DNA from: an uncultured Flavobacteriaceae bacterium
Lineage (GTDB): Bacteria; Bacteroidota; Bacteroidia; Flavobacteriales; Flavobacteriaceae
Direction: 5' to 3'
NCBI GenBank assembly: GCA_947494695.1
Contig: CANLWB010000010.1
Coordinates: 160,575 to 224,574, forward strand
DNA: 64,000 bases
Position numbers and translations under genes: made by a program. The notes under the pieces were generated by a model. The model saw only the letters and a program-made list of their open reading frames with translations, did no database searches and had not been told where the DNA came from. Shown here in pieces: positions 43,891 to 52,476 of this stretch (the first letter of the stretch is position 1; each line of letters opens with the position of its first letter).

Positions 43891-44880
43891 TTACACTAAA
43901 TTATTTTCAACCAAATATTCTGCAATTTGCACTGTATTGGTTGCTGCACCTTTGCGTAAATTGTCGGCAACTATCCACATGTTTAATGTGTTAGGCTGGG
44001 TTTCGTCTCTACGAATTCTACCCACAAAAACCTCGTCCTTATCATGGGCATAAATGGGCATTGGATAGGTGTTAGTATCTGTATTATCCTGTACAACCAC
44101 ACCAGGAGTTTCATGAAGCATTTTGCGCACATCGGCTAGGTCAAAGTCATTTTCAAACTCAACATTGACGGCTTCAGAATGTCCGCCAGCAGTTGGAATT
44201 CTAACAGCAGTGGCCGTTACAGAAAACGTTTTATCGTTAAAGATCTTTTGTGGTTCTCTGGCTAATTTCATCTCTTCTTTGGTGTATCCGTTTTCCATAA
44301 ATACATCGCAATGGGGCAATGCATTTCTTCCAATAGGATAAGGGTACGCCATTTCACCGTCAATACCTGCAATTTCATTCTCTAATTGTTGAACAGCTTT
44401 TACACCTGTACCAGAAACAGACTGGTAGGTGGAAACGATAACACGTTTCATTTTGTATTTTTTGTGTAATGGTGCCAGAGCCATAACCATTTGAATAGTA
44501 GAGCAGTTAGGGTTGGCAATAATCTTATCGTCTTTTGTTAATTCATTAGCATTTATTTCTGGAACGACTAATTTTTTAGTAGGATCCATTCTCCATGCTG
44601 AAGAATTATCTACTACAGTCGTACCAGCCTCTGCAAATTTAGGAGCCCATTCTACAGACGTGTCTCCACCAGCAGAAAAAATAGCAATATCTGGTTTGGC
44701 TGCTACGGCATCTGCTAAACCAATTACAGTATGTGCTTCATTTTTATAGGTTAATGTCTTTCCAACCGAGCGTTCTGATGCAACAACTAATAATTCCGTA
44801 ACGGGGAAGTTGCGTTCTTCTAATACTTTTAACATCACTTCGCCAACCATTCCTGTGGCTCCAACAACTGCTACTTTCAT
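43891..44880 (-). CDS. asd: Aspartate-semialdehyde dehydrogenase
   Basis: Asd reduces aspartyl phosphate to the semialdehyde on the way to lysine/diaminopimelate, threonine and methionine. Seen: GATGMVGEVMLKVLEERNFP (NADP-binding), the catalytic Cys in NPNCSTIQMV (about 129), the YQSVSGTG motif, and the His in RIPTAGGHSEAVN. Length 329 is standard. It is flanked by strong terminators on both sides, so it is expressed alone. Confidence 0.97.
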   Translation of the reverse strand: MKVAVVGATGMVGEVMLKVLEERNFPVTELLVVASERSVGKTLTYKNEAHTVIGLADAVAAKPDIAIFSAGGDTSVEWAPKFAEAGTTVVDNSSAWRMDPTKKLVVPEINANELTKDDKIIANPNCSTIQMVMALAPLHKKYKMKRVIVSTYQSVSGTGVKAVQQLENEIAGIDGEMAYPYPIGRNALPHCDVFMENGYTKEEMKLAREPQKIFNDKTFSVTATAVRIPTAGGHSEAVNVEFENDFDLADVRKMLHETPGVVVQDNTDTNTYPMPIYAHDKDEVFVGRIRRDETQPNTLNMWIVADNLRKGAATNTVQIAEYLVENNLV

Positions 44881-44942
44881 TTCGTTTAAATTTTATTATT
44901 CTGGAGGACAAAATTAAAGATTAATTCCATTTTAGAATCTAA

Positions 44943-44975
44943 AAAAGCCCTCATTTTCTCAAAATGAGGGCTTTT
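44943..44975 (-). terminator. Intrinsic terminator of mscL
   Basis: Perfect 15-bp stem AAAAGCCCTCATTTT / AAAATGAGGGCTTTT with a three-base loop, 40 bases beyond the mscL stop on the minus strand. The strongest terminator in the window. Confidence 0.92.
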
Positions 44976-45014
44976 TAACAACAAATAACGCGGTGTTATA
45001 TATATAACAATTTG

Positions 45015-45416
45015 TTATTTTTTCAATAAGTCTCTTATTTCTGTTAGAAGGTCTTCTTGAGATGGACCTGTAGGTTCCTCTGGAGCAGGCTCTTCTTTTT
45101 TCTTCATTTTGTTTATGCCTTTAACAATCATAAACATAACAAAGGCTACAATAATAAAGTCTATAACATGGGTAGCGAACTCCCCAATTAAAACAGCTAC
45201 TTCTCCTTCTATAGCACCTTCTGCATTCGCAACCCCTTCTCTAATGATCCATTTTACATCTTTGAAATCCGTATTAAAAATCAATCCGATAAGTGGCGAG
45301 ACGATGCCTCCTGTAAATGAGGTTACAACTTGTTTAAAAGCCGCACCCATTACGAAACCTACGGCAATATCTACAAGATTGCCTTTCATGGCAAATTCTT
45401 TGAATTCTTTAAGCAT
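45015..45416 (-). CDS. mscL: Large-conductance mechanosensitive channel
   Basis: A 133-residue channel with the MscL N-terminal signature FKEFAMKGNLVDIAVGFVMG, two membrane helices (about 15-45 and 75-100) and a charged C-terminal helix ending EIRDLLKK. Pentamers open under membrane tension to release solutes after osmotic downshock. A Pro/Glu-rich linker (EEPAPEEPTGP) separates pore and bundle. Monocistronic. Confidence 0.96.
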   Translation of the reverse strand: MLKEFKEFAMKGNLVDIAVGFVMGAAFKQVVTSFTGGIVSPLIGLIFNTDFKDVKWIIREGVANAEGAIEGEVAVLIGEFATHVIDFIIVAFVMFMIVKGINKMKKKEEPAPEEPTGPSQEDLLTEIRDLLKK

Positions 45417-45490
45417 AATTTTATAGTTAATGGTTATCGAATGACTAAAATAGATAAAAAATGTTAAAAGATTAACATTTGATAAATGTC

Positions 45491-46597
45491 TTATTTCAAA
45501 AAAATACGCTTAACTCTTTGAGAAACAGAAGTAATGAGTTCGTATGAAATGGTATTTGTTGTTTCTGCCAATTGTTCGGCTGTTGTACCTTCTCCAAAAA
45601 CAATAACGTCGTCACCTTCCTTACAATCTATGTTTGAAATATCGACCATAATCATATCCATACATACATTTCCAACAATAGGAGCTTTCTGCCCGTGAAT
45701 TGTTACAAACCCTTTTCCATGACCATATTGCCTGCCAATACCATCGGCGTGACCCAGAGGAAGTGTAGCCGTTTTTATGGAAGATTCAGCTTTAAAAGCT
45801 CTATTGTATCCAACAGATTCGCCTTTTTTAATATTATGTATTTGAGAGATAATGGTTTTTAAAGATGCTACCGGTATGAGATGCTTATTCTCATCAGGAG
45901 AATTACCAAACCCATAAAGGCCAATTCCACTTCTTACCATATCGAAATGTGCTTCTGGGTAGTTTAATATGCCAGAGGTATTACACATATGCTGTATAGG
46001 TTGATAACCTAATTCGTTTGCGAATACTTTGAAAATCGCATCGAAACTGGAAATTTGATTTAAAGAGAACGCCTTTTCATTAAGGTCTTCGCTGGCTACC
46101 AGATGTGAAAAGACAGATGCTACTTTTACGACCGAAGTCTTCTTGAGTTCTGCAACAATATCATTAATAGCTTCCTTGTTAAAGCCAAGCCGGTTTAAGC
46201 CCGTATTGAACTTTATATGGACGGGGTAATTGTCCTGTTTTTCAATAGAAGCAAGATTAATAAACTCCTTTAAAACCTTTGCGTTATACAAATTAGGTTC
46301 TAATGCGTGCTTTATTAATGTTTTTAAATTTGCGATCTGCGGATGCAATACTAAAATCGGCTTCGTAATACCTGCCTGGCGTAATGCAACACCTCCATTA
46401 ACATAAGCCACGGCGAAATAATCGACATCCAATTCTTGTAGATATTCTGCGACCCTACAGGCATCACTACCATAGCCAAAAGCTTTAACAACGGCCAGGA
46501 ATTTAGTGTGGTCTTTTACTTTGGATTTTAAATGCTCAAAATTATGTTTAAGGGCTTTTAAATTAATTTCAAGAACAGTATCTTGCGCTTTAGGCAT
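45491..46597 (-). CDS. alr: Alanine racemase
   Basis: PLP-dependent racemase supplying D-alanine for peptidoglycan. The PLP Lys is in [14 protein letters not shown] (about residue 38), and the second catalytic Tyr region is [12 protein letters not shown] (about 260). The C-terminal [11 protein letters not shown] is the dimer-interface motif. Length 368 is standard. It is a stand-alone enzyme, not the MurF-Alr fusion common in other Bacteroidetes. Its start overlaps the tdk stop by eight bases, so both are cotranscribed. Confidence 0.96.
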   Translation of the reverse strand: MPKAQDTVLEINLKALKHNFEHLKSKVKDHTKFLAVVKAFGYGSDACRVAEYLQELDVDYFAVAYVNGGVALRQAGITKPILVLHPQIANLKTLIKHALEPNLYNAKVLKEFINLASIEKQDNYPVHIKFNTGLNRLGFNKEAINDIVAELKKTSVVKVASVFSHLVASEDLNEKAFSLNQISSFDAIFKVFANELGYQPIQHMCNTSGILNYPEAHFDMVRSGIGLYGFGNSPDENKHLIPVASLKTIISQIHNIKKGESVGYNRAFKAESSIKTATLPLGHADGIGRQYGHGKGFVTIHGQKAPIVGNVCMDMIMVDISNIDCKEGDDVIVFGEGTTAEQLAETTNTISYELITSVSQRVKRIFLK

Positions 46598-47237
46598 TGG
46601 AATCTTTAGGTTTAGGTGTCACTTCTTCGGCTTCATTCACATTCATATTTCTAACCTTATCACGTAGCATGGCCTTATAATATGCGGCTCTACTTAAGGG
46701 TTCATATTCATCAACCTCACCGAGAAGTACTAAATTATCACTTTTAGCTTTACGATAACTATATTGAGCTAGGTTACCAGTTCTGGTACAAACAGCATGT
46801 ACTTTTGTAACATAATCTGCTGTAGCCATGAGATAAGGCATGGGGCCAAAGGGATTTCCTTTAAAGTCCATATCGAGTCCAGCAACAATAACACGAATGC
46901 CTTTATTTGCCAAATCATTACAAACCCTTACGATTTCATCATCGAAAAACTGTGCTTCATCAATACCAATAACATCACAACCATCGGCTAAAATAGGGAT
47001 GTTTGCAGCTGCTGGAACAGGTGTGGAACGAATTTCGTTAGCGTCATGAGAGACGACCATATCTTCATTATAGCGCACATCAACAGTGGGTTTAAAAATC
47101 TCTACTTTTTGCTTTGCAAATTGAGCGCGTTTTAGTCTTCGAATAAGCTCTTCTGTTTTTCCAGAAAACATGGAACCGCAGATAACTTCAATCCAACCAA
47201 ATTGTTCTTTATGATTTACTGTATTTTCGAGAAACAT
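46590..47237 (-). CDS. tdk: Thymidine kinase
   Basis: Type II thymidine kinase of 215 residues. Walker A is [14 protein letters not shown] (about 22-35), the Walker B-like motif is IDEAQFFDD, and the lasso-loop TTP-binding segment is [10 protein letters not shown]. Zinc-site residues are reduced: CTRTGN has one Cys and the second pair is missing, as in many Bacteroidetes. It phosphorylates thymidine for salvage. First gene of a tdk-alr operon. Confidence 0.96.
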   Translation of the reverse strand: MFLENTVNHKEQFGWIEVICGSMFSGKTEELIRRLKRAQFAKQKVEIFKPTVDVRYNEDMVVSHDANEIRSTPVPAAANIPILADGCDVIGIDEAQFFDDEIVRVCNDLANKGIRVIVAGLDMDFKGNPFGPMPYLMATADYVTKVHAVCTRTGNLAQYSYRKAKSDNLVLLGEVDEYEPLSRAAYYKAMLRDKVRNMNVNEAEEVTPKPKDSNA

Positions 47238-47333
47238 TTCGTAATTTTAACACTAAAAGAAAGCGATTATAAAGGTGACGCAAATTTATTAAAAACAAAA
47301 ACCAAAATAGCATTAATTTAAAAATTATAAATA

Positions 47334-48095
47334 ATGAAGAAGAAGCTGGAGTCTGAACTCATTAGTATAGCACATAGAATTCTTAAATTGAAAGGAAAGG
47401 AAGATATTACTAAAATGCATGCTGAGGTGTCTGCACTTTATGAGAAGCTATCGGTACTAAAATTTGCACATGAGAGTTTTGAAGATGGTATACCTACAAT
47501 TGGGAGTGATTCGTCTTTTTTTGGTATGCTAGATAAGGCGTTTAATAATAAAGTTAGTGATAATATTGAAATAGAAGATAAAATCTACATCAACTTAGAT
47601 GAGGTTGAAGACGACAATATTATGGAACCTGCTATAGAGACTATTAAAGATATGGTGGCACAAATGCCGCATGAAACTCAGGAGATCGATACTATTTTTG
47701 AAGAAGCCATTCCTAAGAAAGAACCTTTAGAGAAAACCCGTCGAAAGAAAACGAATTTGGAAGATTTAGCGGAAGGTTTTGAAGAATCGCCAGTTTTTGA
47801 ACCTGTATCTAGAACCCAAAGTGATAAGGAGGATGAAAAGAAGACATTGAATGATACATTAAAAACAAACGGTTTAAATATAGGTCTTAATGATAAGATT
47901 GCTTTTATAAAGCATTTGTTTGAGGGGAAAAGTGAAGATTATGACCGTGTGATATCACAGTTGAATACAGCCGAGAGTCTTAACGATGCTAAATATTTAA
48001 TTGAGGATATTATAAAACCAGACTATAACAATTGGGTAGAAAAAGAAGAGTTCGAAGAGCGATTCATGCAAATTGTTGAAAGTAAGTTCAAATAA
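47334..48095 (+). CDS. Conserved hypothetical protein of Flavobacteria
   Basis: A 253-residue acidic soluble protein. The N-terminal helical part (ELISIAHRILKLKGKEDITK) and C-terminal part (GLNIGLNDKIAFIKHLFEGK, then EDIIKPDYNNWVEKEEFEER) are separated by a low-complexity linker (about 110-170). Proteins of this form are widespread and uncharacterised in Flavobacteriaceae. It precedes a DoxX-like gene and rsmI in the same direction, with divergent tdk on the other side. Confidence 0.75.
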   Translation: MKKKLESELISIAHRILKLKGKEDITKMHAEVSALYEKLSVLKFAHESFEDGIPTIGSDSSFFGMLDKAFNNKVSDNIEIEDKIYINLDEVEDDNIMEPAIETIKDMVAQMPHETQEIDTIFEEAIPKKEPLEKTRRKKTNLEDLAEGFEESPVFEPVSRTQSDKEDEKKTLNDTLKTNGLNIGLNDKIAFIKHLFEGKSEDYDRVISQLNTAESLNDAKYLIEDIIKPDYNNWVEKEEFEERFMQIVESKFK

Positions 48096-48115
48096 AGATT
48101 TCCGACCATAACTTC

Positions 48116-48472
48116 ATGAAAATAAATAAAACCATGTATTGGATAAGTACAGCCTTGTTGTGCTTATTAATGTCATATTCGGCTGCCATGTATTTTACAA
48201 GTACAGAAATGATTAAAGGCTTTTTCGAGAGTTTCAACTATCCTACTTATATTGTAATTCCGCTGGCCGTACTAAAAGTGTTGGGCATTATCATGATTTT
48301 ATGGCGAAAAAGTACATGGTTAACAGAATGGGCCTATTCTGGTTTTTTCTTCGATCTTGTCCTAGCAACAGCTGCTCACCATTATGCTGGACATGGTGTT
48401 GTTGGCTTTTCTTTGTACGGGTTAATATTAATTTTTCCGTCTTACTTTTTGGGAAAGAAAATTAGAGATTAA
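48116..48472 (+). CDS. DoxX-like membrane protein
   Basis: A 118-residue protein with four membrane helices. DoxX-family features are the N-terminal YWISTALLCLLMSYSAAMYF, FNYPTYIVIPLAVLKVLGI (helix 2) and AHHYAGHGVVGF with conserved His. Family members are loosely linked to redox or sulfur metabolism, but this short type is uncharacterised. Its stop overlaps the rsmI start in TAATG. Confidence 0.8.
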   Translation: MKINKTMYWISTALLCLLMSYSAAMYFTSTEMIKGFFESFNYPTYIVIPLAVLKVLGIIMILWRKSTWLTEWAYSGFFFDLVLATAAHHYAGHGVVGFSLYGLILIFPSYFLGKKIRD

Positions 48473-49143
48473 TGGGGAAACTCTATATTGTACCAACACC
48501 TATTGGTAATTTAAAGGATATGACGTTTAGGGCTGTTGAGGTTTTAAAAGAAGCAGATTTAATTCTTGCTGAAGATACCAGAACATCAGGGAAACTTTTA
48601 AAACACTTTGAAATAACAACACCCATGCAGTCGCACCATATGCATAATGAGCATAAGACGGTTGAACATGTGATTCAAAGATTAAAAAGCGGAACAACAG
48701 TTGCGCTTATAAGTGATGCTGGAACACCTGCTATATCAGATCCAGGGTTCCTACTCACCAGATCATGTGTAGAGAACCATATTGAGATTGAATGTCTTCC
48801 CGGAGCTACAGCTTTTGTTCCGGCACTAGTGAATTCTGGACTGCCAAACGATAAGTTTGTTTTTGAAGGCTTTTTACCAGTTAAAAAAGGGCGACAAACG
48901 CGGTTATTATTATTAGCAGAAGAAACTCGAACGATGATTTTTTATGAGAGCCCGCATAAACTGATTAAAACCCTTGGGCATTTTTGTGAGTATTTTGGTG
49001 AGAACCGACAGGTGTCCGTTTCCAGAGAACTTACAAAACTCTATGAAGAGACAATGAGAGGAACGGCTAAAGAGATATTAGAATATTATACAAAGAAACC
49101 ACCAAAAGGCGAAATTGTGATTGTTGTTGGGGGTAAAAAATAA
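48472..49143 (+). CDS. rsmI: 16S rRNA (cytidine(1402)-2'-O)-methyltransferase
   Basis: RsmI methylates the 2'-OH of C1402 in 16S rRNA using SAM. Family motifs: LYIVPTPIGNLKDMTFRAVE at the N-terminus, LAEDTRTSGKLLKHF, SDAGTPAISDPG and the FVFEGFLPVKKGRQTRL segment. Length 223 is slightly short of proteobacterial forms. It is translationally coupled to the upstream DoxX-like gene (TAATG) and followed by hopJ after five bases. Confidence 0.96.
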   Translation: MGKLYIVPTPIGNLKDMTFRAVEVLKEADLILAEDTRTSGKLLKHFEITTPMQSHHMHNEHKTVEHVIQRLKSGTTVALISDAGTPAISDPGFLLTRSCVENHIEIECLPGATAFVPALVNSGLPNDKFVFEGFLPVKKGRQTRLLLLAEETRTMIFYESPHKLIKTLGHFCEYFGENRQVSVSRELTKLYEETMRGTAKEILEYYTKKPPKGEIVIVVGGKK

Positions 49144-49148
49144 GAAGA

Positions 49149-49493
49149 ATGACTATAGAGAACTTTAAGCATAAACTTAAACACGAACCAGAATCCATCG
49201 AGTTCGCTGAAACCATGGAGGTTATTGAGGCGAATTATGATTTTAAACCAACGGCTTTTACAAACGGTGCTGTTGAAAACCAAAATGGAGAGAATTCAGG
49301 TTCTTGCAAGTTATTTGCGTTTGCCAAGGATTTGGGTTTAACAAAAGAAGAAACGTTAGCGTGTTTTGGTAAATTTTATTTTGAAGAGGTTTTAAAAGAT
49401 CCGGATGGATCTGGACATCAAAATATTAGGAACTTTATGAGAACGGGTTTTGATGGCCTTTCTTTTGGGGAAGCTCCTTTAAGCAAAAAATAG
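49149..49493 (+). CDS. HopJ type III effector-like protein
   Basis: A 114-residue soluble protein matching the HopJ family: FAETMEVIEANYDFKPTAFT, NGENSGSCKLFAFAKDLGLT and GSGHQNIRNFM. Despite the name, the family is common in non-pathogens that lack type III secretion and its function there is unknown. It sits between rsmI and the uracil-DNA glycosylase gene with gaps of only a few bases. Confidence 0.85.
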   Translation: MTIENFKHKLKHEPESIEFAETMEVIEANYDFKPTAFTNGAVENQNGENSGSCKLFAFAKDLGLTKEETLACFGKFYFEEVLKDPDGSGHQNIRNFMRTGFDGLSFGEAPLSKK

Positions 49494-49502
49494 TTTGTGA
49501 CT

Positions 49503-50075
49503 ATGGACGGGTTACTACATGACATTAAACAATGCACCATATGTAAATCTCATTTGCCTTTAGGTCCACGTCCTGTGGTAACCGCACATCCCGATGCCAG
49601 AATTGTTATAATAGGTCAGGCGCCTGGAACCAAAGTTCATAAAACGGGTATCCCCTGGGATGATCCCAGTGGGAGACAACTGCGAAAATGGTTAGGAGTT
49701 ACAGACGAACAGTTTTACGATGAAACTAAAATAGCTCTTATTCCTATGGGGTTTTGTTACCCAGGTAAGGGAAAAACAGGAGACTTGCCTCCACGGCCAG
49801 AATGCGCTCCACAATGGCATGAATTATTGTTAAAAGCTCTACCTAATATAGAGTTGACGGTTTTAATAGGAATGTATTCCCAAAAATATTACTTAAAAAA
49901 AGGCGCTAAAAAGACCTTAACAGAAACGGTTGCTAATTATGCCGAGTATAGTTCTCAAAAGTACCTCCCCCTACCGCATCCATCACCCAGAAATAGGTTT
50001 TGGTTGACTAAAAACTCTTGGTTTGATACGGATGTTTTACCGGTGTTGCGGGAAAGGGTTAAAGCGCTTATTTAG
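49503..50075 (+). CDS. Uracil-DNA glycosylase family protein
   Basis: A 190-residue protein of the UDG superfamily. Visible: CTICKSHLPLGPRPVV at the N-terminus, the GQAPGTKVHKTGIPWDDPSG catalytic region (motif 1) and the C-terminal LPHPSPRNRFW (motif 2, HPSP). It would excise uracil or related damaged bases. A GTG two codons upstream is an alternative start. Last gene of the rsmI-hopJ-UDG run. Confidence 0.9.
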   Translation: MDGLLHDIKQCTICKSHLPLGPRPVVTAHPDARIVIIGQAPGTKVHKTGIPWDDPSGRQLRKWLGVTDEQFYDETKIALIPMGFCYPGKGKTGDLPPRPECAPQWHELLLKALPNIELTVLIGMYSQKYYLKKGAKKTLTETVANYAEYSSQKYLPLPHPSPRNRFWLTKNSWFDTDVLPVLRERVKALI

Positions 50076-50459
50076 CAGATTTCAATTTAATATTTTTCAG
50101 GAATTTACCGGCGATTATCTTCAGGCAGGGGCATTTGTATCTAGCTTGTAATTAGCGCGAATTTTATTTTGAATATCCGTTTCCTTTATGACACTATTTT
50201 TTACAATTTCAACAAAGGCCCCCCATGCTTATCGGCAGGGAATCCCATAGATCATTATATAGTAGATTCTTCATGTCACTTCTCTCCAATCTGAATGACA
50301 AAATCATTAGGTTTTTGATGAACTTTCTATGTTAAAAACCAAGTAAAAAAGGTATTATTATTTTATTTTAACAAAGCCAGCCTCAACTGCTATTCAGGTA
50401 TCTGGTTCCGCTTTTATTGCCGCTTTTGAAGATAGATTTAAGATCTAAAAAAGCAAAAA
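50076..50459. other. Spacer with coding relic and extragenic repeat
   Basis: Contains a minus-strand relic (50121-50228, AWGAFVEIVKNSVIKETDIQ then NKIRANYKLDTNAPA and stop) cut off upstream by an extragenic palindromic-type repeat (about 50230-50305, GTCATTCAGATTGGAGAG on the minus strand). A further fragment (SSKAAIKAEPDT) follows. No intact gene seen. Confidence 0.45.
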
Positions 50460-50476
50460 CCCCGCTAAAAGCGGGG
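50460..50476 (-). terminator. Intrinsic terminator of the MORN-like lipoprotein gene
   Basis: CCCCGC / GCGGGG stem with a five-base loop; on the minus strand it is followed by a T-rich run. Lies 40 bases beyond the stop codon. Confidence 0.85.
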
Positions 50477-50515
50477 CCTAATTAAAATTTATTAAAAATT
50501 AATATAAATGCTTCT

Positions 50516-51298
50516 TTATAGAGAACTTATATATTTTCTATACTTTGAGATTTCCTTTGGATTATCGGCGAAATTAATACGTTTAATTTCTTGACCTTCC
50601 TCGTTTAACTCAACTAAATAAGTATCTTGTCCCTCATCAATCATCTGTAAATATATTTTCATAGAGTTGTCGTCATTGTAAAATTTAACACCCTTAAAAC
50701 TATCGTACGTAGATGTAATTTGTTCTTTAAACACTTTACCGTTTTTAAGTGATTGTGTTATACTTTTACCGTCCTCAATAAACATTTTAGACTCTACTTC
50801 CCCTGCATCGTTATAGGTTATAGAGGTAACGGGTTTATTGTCTTTAAGTTGAGACTCAGAAAGAACTTTACCGTTTTCGAAGTAAGAAACAACTTTTCCA
50901 TTAAGGATACCATTTGTATAGGTACTTAGTTTTTTAATTTTTCCGGAAGGAAAATACGTTCTTTCTTCACCATGGAGCTTTCCATTATTATACGTTGAGT
51001 GCATAAATTTCTGTCCATTTTGATGATAGAAGACATAATCTCCATATAAGAGACCTTCTTTAATATGGAATTCTTCCCATTTTGTCATTTCGTCCCCAAC
51101 GATAAAGTAACCATCTAGAGGTTCTCTAGAAATGTTATCTCTATAGACTTTTACACCGTTATAGGAGTCCACAAAATACCAGTTTCTTGGAATGTAATTA
51201 GGTTCGGAATGGTCTTTCTTTGCTTTATTATTGCAACTAAAAAGACCGAAAAGTGCGCAGAATAGCAGCACGCAAGCGGTTGTTGTAGGTAATTTCAT
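50516..51298 (-). CDS. MORN-repeat (YwqK-like) lipoprotein
   Basis: A 260-residue lipoprotein (signal ending CALFGLFSC). After a short linker it has MORN-like repeats, for example GDYVFYHQNGQKFMHSTYNN, GEERTYFPSGKIKKLSTYTN and GKVVSYFENGKVLSESQLKD. YwqK-type MORN proteins are surface or cytosolic beta-sheet proteins, sometimes antitoxins or immunity proteins. No partner toxin is adjacent. Monocistronic. Confidence 0.8.
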   Translation of the reverse strand: MKLPTTTACVLLFCALFGLFSCNNKAKKDHSEPNYIPRNWYFVDSYNGVKVYRDNISREPLDGYFIVGDEMTKWEEFHIKEGLLYGDYVFYHQNGQKFMHSTYNNGKLHGEERTYFPSGKIKKLSTYTNGILNGKVVSYFENGKVLSESQLKDNKPVTSITYNDAGEVESKMFIEDGKSITQSLKNGKVFKEQITSTYDSFKGVKFYNDDNSMKIYLQMIDEGQDTYLVELNEEGQEIKRINFADNPKEISKYRKYISSL

Positions 51299-51369
51299 AA
51301 TATTTGGGTTATAATAGTTGGGGCTAACATAAACAATAATTATCTAACCACCAAGTAATTAGTTGGATT

Positions 51370-51960
51370 TTATTTATGCTTACCTTTTTCCCACCCATGT
51401 TTTCCAAGATATTTTTCACCGCTTTCTACTGCTCCATCCTCTATAGAAGTACCCATAGAATCGTTCCAACGGTTTAAGTATCCGAACAATGCGATCACGC
51501 CGAGCATCTCTACAACTTCACCTTCATCCCAGTATTTATAAAGTCGTTCCTTAATGGTTTCGTCAACATTATTTGGGATTTGAGATGCCTGTAAAGAAAA
51601 ATCGAGAGCTGCCCGCTCTGCCTCACTAAAGGCTGGATGGGTACGATACTCCCAAATATTATCCAATTGTTCCTGCTCTGCACCATAGCGCTCTGCCGCA
51701 CGAATGGCATGTGCCTGACAATACCTACATCCGGTAGAATTACTGCTTACCCAGGCAATCATACGCTTTAAAGCAGAGCTTACACGTCCCTCGTTAGTCA
51801 TTACAGCCTTATTAAGATTAATAAAAGCTTTACTAATGGCGGGACGGTGTTGCATGGTTAACACAGAATTTGGGCAAAACCCCAATGTTTCATTAAAGAA
51901 TTTTGCGAGTTCTTTGGTCTCTAAATCATGATCTGCAGATAATGGTGTTACTAAAGGCAT
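51370..51960 (-). CDS. AhpD-like carboxymuconolactone decarboxylase-family peroxidase
   Basis: Start at MPLVTPLSADHDLETKELAK, since the longer frame overlaps the divergent OsmC gene. About 196 residues, all-helical, with the redox motif SNSTGCRYCQAHAIRAAERY (CxxC plus downstream His) of the AhpD/CMD peroxidase-related family. It probably reduces peroxides. It is divergent from an OsmC-family gene across a ~57-base shared region, and both are oxidative-stress proteins, suggesting joint regulation. Confidence 0.88.
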   Translation of the reverse strand: MPLVTPLSADHDLETKELAKFFNETLGFCPNSVLTMQHRPAISKAFINLNKAVMTNEGRVSSALKRMIAWVSSNSTGCRYCQAHAIRAAERYGAEQEQLDNIWEYRTHPAFSEAERAALDFSLQASQIPNNVDETIKERLYKYWDEGEVVEMLGVIALFGYLNRWNDSMGTSIEDGAVESGEKYLGKHGWEKGKHK

Positions 51961-52017
51961 ATTGTTATTTTTTAATAGTATTTTTGATGCTACAATAAAC
52001 AAAAATAATGTATTAAA

Positions 52018-52449
52018 ATGGCAAATCATATATCAACAACCTGGCTTGGGGACATGAAGTTTGAAAGTACAAATCCGTCGGGGCACAATCTGTTTATTGA
52101 TGCAGGAGAAGAGAATGGCGGTAAGAGTGAAGGGTATCGCCCTAAAGCCTTGATGTTATCTGCTTTAGCGGGTTGTTCCGGATTAGATGTAGCATCTTTA
52201 ATTAAGAAAATGAAATTGGAGGTAGAGGGTTTTAAGATTGATACTGATGCCAACCTTACCGAAGAACATCCTACCTATTACGATAAAGTCGCTATGCATT
52301 TTCATTTTTATGGCCCTAATCTGGATGAAAAAAAACTTCAAAGAGCTGTTGATTTATCTGTTGAAAAATATTGCGGTGTTATGGAAATGTTCCGAAAATT
52401 TTCGGACGTAGAGACAGAGATTCATTTTCATAAGGATAAAGGCGAGTAG
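52018..52449 (+). CDS. OsmC-family peroxiredoxin-like protein
   Basis: A 143-residue OsmC/Ohr-fold protein. The two redox Cys are in MLSALAGCSGLDVASLI (about 58) and VEKYCGVMEMF (about 121). Members reduce organic hydroperoxides using dihydrolipoyl proteins. It is divergent from the AhpD-like gene and followed by recJ 27 bases on. Confidence 0.9.
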   Translation: MANHISTTWLGDMKFESTNPSGHNLFIDAGEENGGKSEGYRPKALMLSALAGCSGLDVASLIKKMKLEVEGFKIDTDANLTEEHPTYYDKVAMHFHFYGPNLDEKKLQRAVDLSVEKYCGVMEMFRKFSDVETEIHFHKDKGE

Positions 52450-52476
52450 CTTTTAAATATAAAACGTTGTTAATCC

